Assembly (NCBI RefSeq): GCF_006716445.1
Contig: NZ_VFPA01000007.1
Location: forward strand, 62,001-126,000
Length of the DNA stretch: 64,000 nucleotides
Origin: Pseudonocardia kunmingensis
GTDB lineage: Bacteria > Actinomycetota > Actinomycetes > Mycobacteriales > Pseudonocardiaceae
Reading direction: 5' to 3'
Below are positions 40,198 through 49,959 of this stretch, piece after piece. The translations under genes and the position numbers were made by a program. Each line of letters begins with the position of its first letter. Within the stretch, counting starts at the first letter, position 1. The notes under the pieces are model-generated. The model did not search any database. It saw only the letters and a program-made list of their open reading frames with translations, and was not told the DNA's origin.

Positions 40198-41274
40198 TCA
40201 GGTGACGAGGCCGGTGGCGAGGCGCGGCCACAGCCCGTCCGCGCCGAGCCCGGCGACGTGCCGGCCCAGCCGGGCGCTCCAGTACCGCTCGCCGCCGAAC
40301 TCGTCGCGCCACGCCCACAGCCGCCTCGTGAGCTGGCCGAGCTCGTACTCCTTGGTCATGCCGATGGCGCCGTGGGCCTGGTGGGCGGCCTTGGCGGCCG
40401 CCCCCGCCGCCTCGCCCGCCACCACCTTCGCGGCGGCGACGTCGAAGAACGCCGGATCCGGGTCGGCGTTGCGGGCGGCGACGGTGGCCGCCATCCGGGC
40501 CGCCTGCGCCTCCTCCGCGATCCGGACGAGGTGGTGCTGCACCGCCTGGAAGCGCGCGACCGGCCGGCCGAACTGCTCCCGCTCGTGGGTGTACCGCACG
40601 GTCAGCTCGCTCACCCGGGCGAGCGCGCCCGCGATCAGGGCGGCGCGGGCGAGCGCACCCCGCAGCGCCAGCGCGTCGCCGGTGACGTGCTCGGGCGCCG
40701 GCGCGACCGCGTCGTCGTCGAGCGCGAGGTCGTCGAGCGTGACGGTGCCGCGCGGCTCCCCGGCCAGGTTGTGCCCGGGCGTGACGGTCGCGGCCGGGAC
40801 GGACAGCACGAACCGCTCGGACCCGCGCCGCGCCAGCACCACCACGCGCTCGGCCTCCCCCGCCCACGGCACCCGGTGCACCCGGCCCGCCACCCGCCAG
40901 CCACCGGGCCCGCCGGTCACCGTGACGGTGTCCTCCGGCCGGCCCACCGCGACGGTGGCCGGTCCTGCAGGCAGCGGCAGGCCCGCGGCCGCGAGCGCCC
41001 AGCCCGCGAGCAGCCCGGTCTCCGCCAGCGGGACGGGGGCGGCGTACCGGCCTGCGACCTGCAGCATCGCGCACGCGTCGGCGACGCTGCCGCCGGAGCC
41101 GCCGGCCTCCTCCGGCACCGACACGAGCGGGAAGCCGGCCGCGGCGAGCGCGTTCCACAGCTCCCCGGCCCAGCCGGTCTCCTCCGCGGCCCGTACGGCC
41201 TCGGGCGGGCAGTGGTCGCCGAACAGGTCGGTGGCGACCTCGGTGAGCAGCACGGCGTCGTCGCTCGCGTTCAT
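40198..41274 (-). CDS. Acyl-CoA dehydrogenase, smaller divergent subunit
   Basis: The 358-residue protein keeps the acyl-CoA dehydrogenase C-terminal helical bundle (YTHEREQFGRPVARFQAVQH, HQAHGAIGMTKEYELGQLTR) but has a divergent N-terminal half. Paired full-size and small dehydrogenase genes are typical of actinobacterial heterotetrameric enzymes that act on sterol side chains or cyclic acyl-CoAs (family knowledge). It overlaps the larger subunit by four bases, supporting a complex. Confidence 0.88.
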   Translation of the reverse strand: MNASDDAVLLTEVATDLFGDHCPPEAVRAAEETGWAGELWNALAAAGFPLVSVPEEAGGSGGSVADACAMLQVAGRYAAPVPLAETGLLAGWALAAAGLPLPAGPATVAVGRPEDTVTVTGGPGGWRVAGRVHRVPWAGEAERVVVLARRGSERFVLSVPAATVTPGHNLAGEPRGTVTLDDLALDDDAVAPAPEHVTGDALALRGALARAALIAGALARVSELTVRYTHEREQFGRPVARFQAVQHHLVRIAEEAQAARMAATVAARNADPDPAFFDVAAAKVVAGEAAGAAAKAAHQAHGAIGMTKEYELGQLTRRLWAWRDEFGGERYWSARLGRHVAGLGADGLWPRLATGLVT

Positions 41275-42413
41275 GCGCGCAGCCCCTTCGCGGCGATGGA
41301 GCGCAGCACCTCGGTGGTGCCGCCCCGGATGGTGAACGACGGCCCGGTGAGGATCGCCTGGGCGAGCAGCCGCTCGAACAGCGAGCCGCGCTGCGGGTCG
41401 ATCTCGGTCCCGGCGGCGGCCCGCAGCACCTCGATGACCTCCTGTTCGAACGTCGTGCCGATGTCCTTGACGAGCGCGGACTCGATCGCCGGGGCCTCCC
41501 CGCGGTCGATCGAGCGCGCCACCGACAGCGACAGCTGGCGGATCGTCCAGTAGCGGGCCGTGAGCCGGCCCGCCGCCTCCGCGTCCGCCGGGCCGAGCTC
41601 CCCGCCCGCCCGCAGCCGCTCGCGCAGGAACTCGCGGAACGGGGTGAACGGGCTCATGAAGCGGTCGGGCCCCGAGCGCTCGTAGGCCAGTTCCGAGGTG
41701 ACCTGGCGCCAGCCCGCCCCGACGTCCCCGAGCACCATGTCGTCCGGGACGAACACGCCGTCCAGCAGGACCTCGTTGAAGTGGTGCGTCCCGTCCAGGA
41801 ACGGGATCGGGGAGATCTTCACCTCCGGCGCGCGCAGGTCGACGATCAGCTGGCTGAGCCCGGCGTGCCGGTCCCCGTCCGCGGGCGAGGTGCGCAGCAG
41901 CACCACGAAGTAGTGGTTGAGATGGGCGCCGCTCGTCCAGACCTTCGTGCCGTTCACGACCCACCCGCCGTCGACCTTCGTGGCCGTGGTGCGCACCGAC
42001 GCGAGGTCCGATCCCGAGCCGGGCTCGCTCATGCCGAGGGAGAACCAGCACTCCCCCGCGCAGATCGCGGGCAGGAACCGCTGCCGCTGCTCCTCGGTGC
42101 CGAAGTGCAGCAGCGTGGGCCCGGTCTGCCGGTCCGCCACGAAGTGCGCGCCGAACGGGGCACCGGCGGCCAGCAGCTCCTCGATGACGACGAACCGGTC
42201 CACGGCCGAGCGCCCGTGCCCCCCGTACTCGGGCGGGATGGCCATGCCCACCCAGCCGCGCGCCGCGAGCTTGCGGGAGAACTCGGGGTCGTGCCCCGCG
42301 GACATCCCCAGCCCCGGCCGGTGGTCGGGCGGCAGCTCCGCGGCGAGGAAGTCGCGGACCTCGGCGCGCAGCTCCTCCTCGGCGCGGGTGGGGGCGGTCG
42401 GTGCGAACTCCAT
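41271..42413 (-). CDS. Acyl-CoA dehydrogenase, larger subunit
   Basis: A 380-residue flavoprotein. The FAD-binding segment is CWFSLGMSEPGSGSDLASVR, then GGWVVNGTKVWTSGAHLNHY; the C-terminus is FTIRGGTTEVLRSIAAKGL, where the usual YEGT catalytic Glu is replaced by Gly, so the base may be supplied elsewhere. Together with the next gene it probably forms a two-subunit enzyme making the 2,3-double bond. It lies two bases after the CoA-transferase stop. Confidence 0.9.
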   Translation of the reverse strand: MEFAPTAPTRAEEELRAEVRDFLAAELPPDHRPGLGMSAGHDPEFSRKLAARGWVGMAIPPEYGGHGRSAVDRFVVIEELLAAGAPFGAHFVADRQTGPTLLHFGTEEQRQRFLPAICAGECWFSLGMSEPGSGSDLASVRTTATKVDGGWVVNGTKVWTSGAHLNHYFVVLLRTSPADGDRHAGLSQLIVDLRAPEVKISPIPFLDGTHHFNEVLLDGVFVPDDMVLGDVGAGWRQVTSELAYERSGPDRFMSPFTPFREFLRERLRAGGELGPADAEAAGRLTARYWTIRQLSLSVARSIDRGEAPAIESALVKDIGTTFEQEVIEVLRAAAGTEIDPQRGSLFERLLAQAILTGPSFTIRGGTTEVLRSIAAKGLRA

Positions 42414-42415
42414 GG

Positions 42416-43666
42416 TCACGTCCTCCCGGTGACGACGGCGCCGCAGTCGCGCAGGACGGCGGCCTCCGCCGCGTCGAAGCCCAGCTCGGCCAGCAGCTCG
42501 GTGGTGTGCGCGGCGAACGGCGGCGACGCCGCCGCGGCCGAGAACGGGGTGCCGCTCATCCGCAGCGGCGTGCCGAGCCCGCGGTAGCGGCCCACGACCT
42601 CGTGCTCGTAGTCGGCCACGAGGCCCTCCTCCTCGACGTGCGGGTCGAAGAGCATCTCGTCGAGGTGGCGGACCTCGGCGACGGGCACGTCCCGCGCGCG
42701 CAGCTCGGCGACCCACTCCGCGCTGGTCCGGGTGGCGACCAGCGCGGCGAGCCGCGCCCGGAACGCCTCGGCGTCGGTCCGCACGAGCTCCTCGTCGACC
42801 CCGGCAACGGCGGCGAGGCGACCGCGGGCGGCCGGGCTCCCCGCCCCGATGGCGATCACCCCGTCGGACGTGCGGAACGTGCGGTAGTGCGCGGTGTGCA
42901 CGGGCGCGTCGGGCCGCATCGCGCGCCGGGTCCGCTCGACGTCCGCCCGCGTCGCGCCCTCCTTGCGCAACCGGGGCAGGTGCTCCTCGACGAACTCGTG
43001 ACGCCACCGGTCCACCCCGTGCACGTGGGCGAGCGAGTTGTTCTGCAGCGCCAGCGCGCCGCCCAGCAGCGAGACCTCGACCTTCTGCCCCGCGCCGGTG
43101 TGCTCGCGCGCGTAGAGCGCGGCGGCGACGCCGCCGAACAGCAGCATCGCGGTGGAGTAGTCGGCCGCCTGCACCTCGCTGTGGTGCGGCAGCCCGTCGT
43201 CCTCCGCGCCGAGCGAGCTCATCAGCCCCGAGCGGGCCTGCACGACGACGTCCATGCCGGGCAGCCCCGCCTCCGGCCCCACGTGGCCGTACGCGCTGAC
43301 CGCGCCGTACACCGCGCGCGGGTTGCGGGCCGCGACGGCCGCGTGGTCGAGGCCACGGCGGCGGACCGCCGCGGGGCTGAGGTTGACCAGCACGACGTCG
43401 GCGATCTCCACGAGCCGGTGCACCACCTCCTGCGCCCGCGGGTTCGCGAGGTCGATCGCGATGCTCTGCTTGCCCCGGTTCTTGATGAGGAACTGCCGCG
43501 TCTCGCCCGGGGCGAGCGGCGCCGGGCCCGACCGGTACGCGTCACCGGCCGGCGGTTCCACCTTGATCACCCGAGCGCCGCCGTCGGCGAGCAGCTGCGC
43601 GCAGAACGGGACGACGACGAACTGCCCGAACTCCACCACGGTCACGCCGTCGAACGGCCCCGTCAC
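42416..43666 (-). CDS. CaiB/BaiF (class III) CoA-transferase
   Basis: A 416-residue family III CoA-transferase. It opens with VVEFGQFVVVPFCAQLLADG and VIKVEPPAGDAYR; the conserved catalytic Asp falls at residue 169 in VQAADYSTAM. These enzymes pass CoA from a donor thioester to an acid. The start is GTG 43666, with GGAGGTG upstream and a four-base overlap with the transporter ATPase gene. It may activate the substrate imported by that transporter (inference). Confidence 0.9.
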   Translation of the reverse strand: MTGPFDGVTVVEFGQFVVVPFCAQLLADGGARVIKVEPPAGDAYRSGPAPLAPGETRQFLIKNRGKQSIAIDLANPRAQEVVHRLVEIADVVLVNLSPAAVRRRGLDHAAVAARNPRAVYGAVSAYGHVGPEAGLPGMDVVVQARSGLMSSLGAEDDGLPHHSEVQAADYSTAMLLFGGVAAALYAREHTGAGQKVEVSLLGGALALQNNSLAHVHGVDRWRHEFVEEHLPRLRKEGATRADVERTRRAMRPDAPVHTAHYRTFRTSDGVIAIGAGSPAARGRLAAVAGVDEELVRTDAEAFRARLAALVATRTSAEWVAELRARDVPVAEVRHLDEMLFDPHVEEEGLVADYEHEVVGRYRGLGTPLRMSGTPFSAAAASPPFAAHTTELLAELGFDAAEAAVLRDCGAVVTGRT

Positions 43667-44670
43667 GCGGGCACCTCCGTCTCGCTCAACGGTCGGCCGG
43701 TGAGCGTCGGCCCGGTGGTCTGCAGGTGGCAGGCGGCCTCGCCGCCGCCCGCGATGGGCGTCATCGCGGGCATCTCGCGCTTGCAGACGTCCATGGCGTA
43801 GGCGCAGCGGGTGTGGAACGGGCAGCCCGGCGGGGGCGCGGACGGGTCGGGCAGGTCGCCGGACAGCAGGATGCGCTTCGCCCCACGCCGCTTCGGGTCC
43901 GGCACCGGGATGGCCGAGAGCAGTGCCTGCGTGTACGGGTGCGCCGGCCGCTCGTACACCCGCTCGACCGGCCCGGACTCGACGACGCGGCCCAGGTACA
44001 TCACCGCGACCCGGTGCGCGATGTGCCGGACGACCGCGAGGTCGTGCGCGATGAACAGGTAGGACAGCTCGAACCGCTCCCGCAGGTCCTCGAGCAGGTT
44101 GATCACTTGGTTCTGCGTCGAGACGTCCAGCGCCGAGACCGCCTCGTCGCACACGATCAGCCGCGGGTGCAGCGCGAGGGCGCGGGCGATCGCCACCCGC
44201 TGGCGCTGGCCGCCGGAGAACTCGTACGGGTAGCGGTCGGCGTGGCTCGGGCGCAGCCCGACCAGGTCCAGCAGTTCCTCCACCCGGTCCCGCCGCGCCT
44301 GCTTGGTCATCTTCTCGTGCACCCGCAGCGGTTCGGCGATGCTCGCCCCGACCGGGGCCGAGGGGTCCAGCGAGGAGTACGGGTCCTGGAACACCATCTG
44401 CATCTGCCGCCGCAGCCTGCGCAGCCGGGCGCCGCGGTAGCGGGTGACGTCCTCGCCGTCGACGAGGATCCGGCCCGCCTCCAGCGGCACGAGCCGCAGC
44501 ACGGCGCGCCCGCTCGTCGACTTGCCCGACCCGGACTCGCCGACCAGGCCGAGCGTCTCGCCGCGGCCGATGTGCAGGGAGACGTCGTCGACGGCCGTGA
44601 CGCCCGGCCGCCTGCCCTTGCCGGGGAACCGCACGCGCAGGCCCTCGGCCTGCAGCACCGGAGGCTTCAC
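43663..44670 (-). CDS. Opp/Dpp-type ABC transporter ATPase, OppF-like
   Basis: The 335-residue ATPase shows Walker A GLVGESGSGKSTSG, signature EFSGGQRQRVAIARAL, Walker B LIVCDEAVSALDVS and H-loop LFIAHDLAVV. The C-terminus has the cysteine-rich PGCPFHTRCAYAMDVC oligopeptide-transporter motif. It is the second ATPase of a complete importer and overlaps both neighbours by four bases. The substrate is not determined by these motifs. Confidence 0.92.
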   Translation of the reverse strand: MKPPVLQAEGLRVRFPGKGRRPGVTAVDDVSLHIGRGETLGLVGESGSGKSTSGRAVLRLVPLEAGRILVDGEDVTRYRGARLRRLRRQMQMVFQDPYSSLDPSAPVGASIAEPLRVHEKMTKQARRDRVEELLDLVGLRPSHADRYPYEFSGGQRQRVAIARALALHPRLIVCDEAVSALDVSTQNQVINLLEDLRERFELSYLFIAHDLAVVRHIAHRVAVMYLGRVVESGPVERVYERPAHPYTQALLSAIPVPDPKRRGAKRILLSGDLPDPSAPPPGCPFHTRCAYAMDVCKREMPAMTPIAGGGEAACHLQTTGPTLTGRPLSETEVPA

Positions 44671-45719
44671 GATCCCGCTCCTCGCAGCTCGAGCTCGCCG
44701 GTGCGCACACACCGGCTGTCCCGTCCGGGCGTGACGGCCAGCAGCGGCACCTCGCCCTCGGTGCACTTCGGCTCCGTGTAGGGGCACCGGGGGTGGAAGC
44801 GGCAGCCGACCGGCATGTTCCACGGCTCCGGTGTCCGCCCCGGGATCGAGGCGAGCCGCCCTTCCCGCGAGCCGAGCTGCGGCATCGCGGCGAGCAGCCC
44901 CTCGGTGTAGGGCATCCGGGGCGCCTCGAACAGGGGGCCGGCCGCGGCGCACTCGACGACCTGACCGGCGTACATGACGACGACCCGGTCGCAGACCTCG
45001 GCGACCACGCCGAGGTCGTGCGTGACGAGCAGGACGGCCATCCCGATCCGGTCCCGCAGGGACAGCAGCAGCTCGAGGATCTGCGCCTGGATCGTCACGT
45101 CGAGCGCCGTCGTGGGCTCGTCGGCGATCAGGACCTCGGGGTCGCACGCGAGGGCGACCGCGATCATCGCGCGCTGCCGCATCCCGCCGGAGAACTCGTG
45201 CGGGTAGGCGTGCACCCGGCGGGCGGCGTTGGGGATGCCGACCAGGTCCAGCATCTCGACCGCGCGGGCGGTGGCGCCGCGGCGGCCGCCACCGCGGTGG
45301 CGCCGCACCGTCTCCGCGATCTGGTCCCCCACCGTGAAGGCCGGGTTGAGGCTGGTCATCGGCTCCTGGAAGATCATGGAGATCTCGTTGCCGCGGATGT
45401 CGCGCATCGCCCGCTCGGGCAGGGCGGTGAGGTCGCGGCCCTGGAACAGGATCCGGCCGCCCGACCGCCGGCCCGGTGGGCTCGGCACCAGGCCGAGCAC
45501 CGAGAGCCCGGTGACGGTCTTCCCGGAGCCCGACTCCCCGACGAGGCCGACGATCTCCCGTTCGGCCACGGTGAACGACACGTCGCGCACGACGTTGGCC
45601 CACCCGTGGTCGGTCGCGAAGTCGACGCAGAGCCCGTCGACGTGCAGCAGTGGCGCCGCGGGCCGTTCGGTGACCGGCTGCGCGACGGCGGCGTGGTTCG
45701 CGGAACGGTGCAGGGACAC
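44667..45719 (-). CDS. Opp/Dpp-type ABC transporter ATPase, OppD-like
   Basis: A 350-residue ATPase with Walker A GLVGESGSGKTVTG, Q-loop IFQEPMTSLNP, signature EFSGGMRQRAMIAVALA, Walker B VLIADEPTTALDVT and a C-terminal VGCRFHPRCPYTEPKC. The start is GTG 45719, abutting the permease stop. With OppF it would drive the two permeases encoded upstream. Confidence 0.92.
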   Translation of the reverse strand: MSLHRSANHAAVAQPVTERPAAPLLHVDGLCVDFATDHGWANVVRDVSFTVAEREIVGLVGESGSGKTVTGLSVLGLVPSPPGRRSGGRILFQGRDLTALPERAMRDIRGNEISMIFQEPMTSLNPAFTVGDQIAETVRRHRGGGRRGATARAVEMLDLVGIPNAARRVHAYPHEFSGGMRQRAMIAVALACDPEVLIADEPTTALDVTIQAQILELLLSLRDRIGMAVLLVTHDLGVVAEVCDRVVVMYAGQVVECAAAGPLFEAPRMPYTEGLLAAMPQLGSREGRLASIPGRTPEPWNMPVGCRFHPRCPYTEPKCTEGEVPLLAVTPGRDSRCVRTGELELRGAGS

Positions 45720-46601
45720 TCAGTCCCCCTTCCGGGTCTCGCGACCGAGCGAGTCGCGCAGCCCGTCGCCGATGAGGTTGAACGACAGGGTCGCGACGGC
45801 GATGGCCAGGCCCGGCCAGACGACGAGCAGCGGGGTGCTGCGGATCTCGGTGAACCCGCGGCCCAGCAGGTTGCCCCAGCTGGGGGTGGGCGGCACCACG
45901 CCGAGCCCGAGCAGGGAGAGCGCGGCCTCGGCGAGCAGCGCCGCCGCGAGCATCAGCGAGACCTGCACGAGCAGCGGCGACAGGATGTTGGGCAGGACGC
46001 GGCGGGCGATGATGCCGGGTACCGGCGTACCGATGCTCACCGACGCCTCGACGTAGGTCTCGGCGCGCACGGCCAGCGTGGCGCTCCGCACCACCCGGAA
46101 CAGCCGCGGCGAGTAGACGATCCCCAGCGCGATCATCGCGTTGGTCAGTCCCGGGCCGGTGGCCGCGATGATCGCGATCGCCAGGATGATCGCCGGGAAC
46201 GTCATGAGGACGTCGGCGGCGCGGCCCAGGAACCAGTCGACCCATCCGCCGCAGTAGCCGGCGAGCAGGCCGAACGGCACCCCGACGACCACCGCGATGG
46301 CGACCGCGACCGCGGCGGCGAACAGGGAGACCCGCCCCGCGTAGAGCAGGCGGCTGAACGTGTCGCGGCCGAGCGAGTCCGTGCCGAGCCAGTGCGCGGG
46401 CGTGGACCCCGACAGCCGGTTCATCACGTCGATCGCGTCCGGCTCGTACGGGGCGATCAGCGGTGCCGCCGCCGACGCGACCACGAGCACGACCAGCACG
46501 ACCAGCGCGCCGAGGGCGAGCCGGTTGGCGCGGAACCGGCGCGCGAAGCGGCGCAGGCCCGGTGCGCTCACCGGCCGGGAGGCTTCCGTCGTCCCCGTCA
46601 T
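45720..46601 (-). CDS. Opp/Dpp-type ABC transporter permease, DppC-like
   Basis: A 293-residue permease with an N-terminal helix, the OppC-type ALGALVVLVVLVVASAAAPL, HWLGTDSLGRDTFSRLLYAG and a binding-protein-dependent permease loop, ASVSIGTPVPGIIARRVLPN. ATG 46601 overlaps the DppB gene by four bases. It pairs with DppB to form the channel. Confidence 0.92.
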   Translation of the reverse strand: MTGTTEASRPVSAPGLRRFARRFRANRLALGALVVLVVLVVASAAAPLIAPYEPDAIDVMNRLSGSTPAHWLGTDSLGRDTFSRLLYAGRVSLFAAAVAVAIAVVVGVPFGLLAGYCGGWVDWFLGRAADVLMTFPAIILAIAIIAATGPGLTNAMIALGIVYSPRLFRVVRSATLAVRAETYVEASVSIGTPVPGIIARRVLPNILSPLLVQVSLMLAAALLAEAALSLLGLGVVPPTPSWGNLLGRGFTEIRSTPLLVVWPGLAIAVATLSFNLIGDGLRDSLGRETRKGD

Positions 46602-47542
46602 GACTGCCGGATCCTCGGGTTGAAGTAGCCGTAGGAGACGTCGACCGCGATGTTGATGACGAGCACCAGCACGGCGGCCACGAGCACGACGCCCTGGACG
46701 ATCGGGAAGTCCCGGCTGAACACGCCCTGGTAGGCGAGCTGGCCGATCCCGGGGAGGGCGAACAGCTGCTCGATGACGACGGTGCCGCCGATGAGCCGGT
46801 TCGCCTCGATGCCGAAGACCGTCACGACCGGCAGGGCGGCGTTCTTCAACGCGTGCTTGCCCACCACCCGCACCGGGCTCAGCCCCTTCGCCGTGGCGGT
46901 GCGGACGTAGTCCTCGCTCATCACGGTCGAGACCGACGCCCGGGTCTGGCGCGCGATCACCGCCGCCGGGGCCAGCGCGAGCGCCGTGGCCGGCAGGACC
47001 AGGTGCCGGAACCACTCGAGCGGACTCTCGGTGAACGGCACGTAGCCGACCGCGGGCAGCAGCGGGTTCTGCAGCGCGAACAGCAGGACCAGGATCATCC
47101 CGACCCAGAAGTAGGGCACCGCGACCCCGACGCTCGCGCCCACCGTCGCCACGCGGTCCATCCAGGTCCCGGGCCGCAGCCCCGCGACCGACCCGACGGC
47201 CACGCCGAGGACGATCGCGAGGCCGAGGGCGAGGAACGCCAGGGACAGCGTGGCCGGCAGCCGCGCCAGGATGGCTGTCCAGACCGTCTGGCTGGTGAAC
47301 AGCGACGTGCCGAGGTCACCCTGCAGCGCGGCGCTGAGCCAGTGCCAGTACTGCACGAGGAACGGGTCGTTCAGGCCGAGGCGCTCCCGCACCGCCTCCA
47401 CCTGGGCCGGGTCGGGGTTCTGCCCGGCCAGCGCCACGGCGGGATCGCCGGGCACGAGCACGATGAGACCGAAGACCAGGAAGCTGACGACCAGCAGCAG
47501 CGGGATGCTGACCAGCAGCCTGCGCACGAGGAGTCCGAGCAC
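46598..47542 (-). CDS. Opp/Dpp-type ABC transporter permease, DppB-like
   Basis: A 314-residue permease of the DppB family: PLLLVVSFLVFGLIVLVPGD, RERLGLNDPFLVQYWHWLS, RTATAKGLSPVRVVGKHALK (coupling loop) and GTVVIEQLFALPGIGQL. About six helices. GTG 47542 is the start. The binding protein gene lies 12 bases upstream. Confidence 0.92.
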   Translation of the reverse strand: MLGLLVRRLLVSIPLLLVVSFLVFGLIVLVPGDPAVALAGQNPDPAQVEAVRERLGLNDPFLVQYWHWLSAALQGDLGTSLFTSQTVWTAILARLPATLSLAFLALGLAIVLGVAVGSVAGLRPGTWMDRVATVGASVGVAVPYFWVGMILVLLFALQNPLLPAVGYVPFTESPLEWFRHLVLPATALALAPAAVIARQTRASVSTVMSEDYVRTATAKGLSPVRVVGKHALKNAALPVVTVFGIEANRLIGGTVVIEQLFALPGIGQLAYQGVFSRDFPIVQGVVLVAAVLVLVINIAVDVSYGYFNPRIRQS

Positions 47543-47554
47543 GGGTCCAGCTCC

Positions 47555-49138
47555 TCACGGCCCGGGTTCGATCCCGGCGCCCCGGAACTGGCGCGAGGCG
47601 TCGGCGTAGATCTCCACGCCGCGGACCGTGTCGTTCATCGCGAACGGCGTGGTGAGGTGGCACAGCGTGACGTTCGGGTAGGCCTCCTCGGTGACGGCCT
47701 CGAACAGCTGGGCGTAGGCCGGGCGCCGCTCGTCGGCGGTCGCGCCCGCCATCGCCTCGGCGTGCAGCCGGGTGATCTCCTCGGTCGTGAAGCCGCCCGG
47801 GTTGTTGAACCCGTCCGCCAGGTAGTACGAGGCGGTGAGGATGCTCGGGTCCGACTCGGCCTTCTGCTCCGAGAGCGTGGCGTCGGCGGACTTGTTCACC
47901 GAAAAGTCCTCGGCGAGCTTGGCGATCTCGACCGGGGTGATCGACATCTGGATGCCGACCTCCGCGAGGTTCTGCTGGATGACCTCGGCGATCTGCTGGT
48001 AGAGGTCGAGGTTGATGACCTCGAGGTCGAAGGAGAAGCCGTCGGGCACCCCGGCCTCGGCGAGCAGCTGCCGGGCCCGTTCCGGGTCGTAGGGGTACCG
48101 CTCGGGCCCGATGTCCGGGTTGGACGCGAAGTAGAACTGCGGGAACAGCTGCACGCCGGGCTCGCAGAAGCCGTTGGTCACCGCGGCGATGGCGTCCCGG
48201 TTGATCGCGTGGTTGATCGCCTGGCGCACCTGCGTGCTCCCGAACTCCGAGCGCGCCGTGTTGAGCGTGAGGTTGTAGCTGGACAGGCTCGGCGCCTCGC
48301 AGACCACGAGGCCCGAGTCGACCGCGGGCTGGTACATGCTCGCCCGCAGGAAGGTCACGTCCGCGGCACCGGTCTGCACGGCGTTGAGGCGGGCGTTGTC
48401 GTCTCCGGAGATGAGGAACACGAGCGTGGCGACGTTCACCGCCTCCGGGTCCCAGTAGTCCTCCACCGCGGTGTACTCGACACGGCTGCCCGGCACGTAG
48501 TTCGTCATCCGGAAGGCGCCGGAGCCGCCGGTGGGAGCGATGTCCTCGCCCGGCTTGTCGAAGGCGGCCGGGCTCATCATCATCCCGGCCGACCCGCCGA
48601 GGATCCCCACGAGCGCCCCCGCCCCGCCGCCGGTGACCAGCCGGACGGTGTCGGCGTCCACGACCTCCACCGACGTGACGGCCTGGAGCGCGTTGGCGTT
48701 GTAGGACCACGGCTGCTTGCCGCGCTCGATGTTGGCCTTGACCGACTCGGCGTCGAACGGCGTGCCGTCGTGGTAGCTCCACCCGTCGCGCAGCTCCAGC
48801 TGCAGTACCGTGCCGCCGTCGGTGAGCTCCCACGACTCGGCGAGCATCGGCTGCGGGGTGCCCTCCTCGTCGACGTGCACCAGGCTGTCGTAGACGGGGT
48901 AGAGGTACATCTGGCTGTTGTTCGTGGTGATCTTGTCGGGGTCGAAGCTGGTGTTCCCGACGCTGTACATCCAGGTGAGCGTGGCGCCCTCGTCCACGCC
49001 GCCGGTCGCGGGCGGGCAGGCGGCCGTCTGCGCCTCCCGCTCCACCCCCGCGCCGCCGGTGCCACCGCCGCCACCACCGCAAGCGGTGACGACCAGCAGG
49101 ACCACGCCGGCGATCGACAGTCCGGTGAGCCTCTTCAT
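47555..49138 (-). CDS. Family 5 solute-binding lipoprotein of the importer
   Basis: This 527-residue SBP_bac_5 protein has a lipoprotein signal ending VVTAC (Cys20), followed by a Gly-rich linker. Body landmarks are SFDPDKITTNNSQMYLYPVY, LELRDGWSYHDGTPFDAESV, and VRQAINHAINRDAIAAVTNG. Family members bind peptides, nickel, opines or sugars; the ligand cannot be told. ATG 49138 has GAGGAGG upstream. It is the specificity component of the Opp/Dpp-type importer in this operon. Confidence 0.92.
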   Translation of the reverse strand: MKRLTGLSIAGVVLLVVTACGGGGGGTGGAGVEREAQTAACPPATGGVDEGATLTWMYSVGNTSFDPDKITTNNSQMYLYPVYDSLVHVDEEGTPQPMLAESWELTDGGTVLQLELRDGWSYHDGTPFDAESVKANIERGKQPWSYNANALQAVTSVEVVDADTVRLVTGGGAGALVGILGGSAGMMMSPAAFDKPGEDIAPTGGSGAFRMTNYVPGSRVEYTAVEDYWDPEAVNVATLVFLISGDDNARLNAVQTGAADVTFLRASMYQPAVDSGLVVCEAPSLSSYNLTLNTARSEFGSTQVRQAINHAINRDAIAAVTNGFCEPGVQLFPQFYFASNPDIGPERYPYDPERARQLLAEAGVPDGFSFDLEVINLDLYQQIAEVIQQNLAEVGIQMSITPVEIAKLAEDFSVNKSADATLSEQKAESDPSILTASYYLADGFNNPGGFTTEEITRLHAEAMAGATADERRPAYAQLFEAVTEEAYPNVTLCHLTTPFAMNDTVRGVEIYADASRQFRGAGIEPGP

Positions 49139-49183
49139 GCCGTTCCTCCTCGTCGTGCGCCGTTGCACCGGAGATCCGGTCGG

Positions 49184-49921
49184 TCAGGAGCTGCCCCGCC
49201 GCCGCTGCGACCACATCTGGGTGGCCCGCTCGAAGTGCAGGGCTGCGTCCCACGCCAGGCCGGGCGGGCCCAGCTCGGTCCGGAAGGAGCGGACGGCCTG
49301 GCGGGCGAGGGCCGGGTCCTTCGCCGGCTGCGCCGCCAGCTCGAACGCGATCTCCTCGACGTCCTCGTCGGGCACCGCGCGCCACGCGAGCCCGATCTGC
49401 TCGGCCCGCGAGCCGTCGATCTCCTCGCTGAACAGGCCCATCGCGGCGGTCGCCTCACGGCCCGCCGTCCGGCCTGCGATCGTGAAGAAGCCACCGCCGG
49501 GGTGCAGGCCGATCCGCAGGAAGCCGGCCATGATCCGCGCGTTCGTCGCCACGACCCGCAGGTCGGTGGCGAGCATGAGGTTGATGCCGGCGCCGACGGC
49601 CGCGCCGCGGACGGCGGCGATCGTCGGCACCGCGAGGGTCCCGACCCGCATGAAGGCCCCGTAGACCGCGCCCGCCTCCTGGTAGGTCGCGTCCTCGGCC
49701 TGGTCGGCGCCCGGGCGCCACCGCCGCCGGTCCGCCCCGGAGCAGAAGGTGCCACCGGCCCCGCGCACCACGGCCGCGCCGAGCGACGCGTCGGCGTCGA
49801 CCTCGTCGCACAGCGCGGCGAGCTGCCGGCCCATCTCCGGCGTGAGACCGTTCTTGACCTCCACCGAGTCGACGGTGAGGACGGCGACGCCGTCGCGCCG
49901 CTCCAGGTGAACCTGTCCCAT
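49184..49921 (-). CDS. Enoyl-CoA hydratase-like protein
   Basis: A 245-residue crotonase with VAVLTVDSVEVKNGLTPEMG, TFCSGADRRRWRPG (oxyanion strand) and AVRGAAVGAGINLMLATDLR. The second catalytic Glu position lies in FLRIGLHPGGGFF, where it appears to be Gly/His, so it may not be a simple hydratase. It follows the acyl-CoA synthetase gene by 38 bases. Confidence 0.85.
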   Translation of the reverse strand: MGQVHLERRDGVAVLTVDSVEVKNGLTPEMGRQLAALCDEVDADASLGAAVVRGAGGTFCSGADRRRWRPGADQAEDATYQEAGAVYGAFMRVGTLAVPTIAAVRGAAVGAGINLMLATDLRVVATNARIMAGFLRIGLHPGGGFFTIAGRTAGREATAAMGLFSEEIDGSRAEQIGLAWRAVPDEDVEEIAFELAAQPAKDPALARQAVRSFRTELGPPGLAWDAALHFERATQMWSQRRRGSS

Positions 49922-49959
49922 CCGGCCTGCCTCCCTTTCTCCGCTGCCTGCCTGTCCGC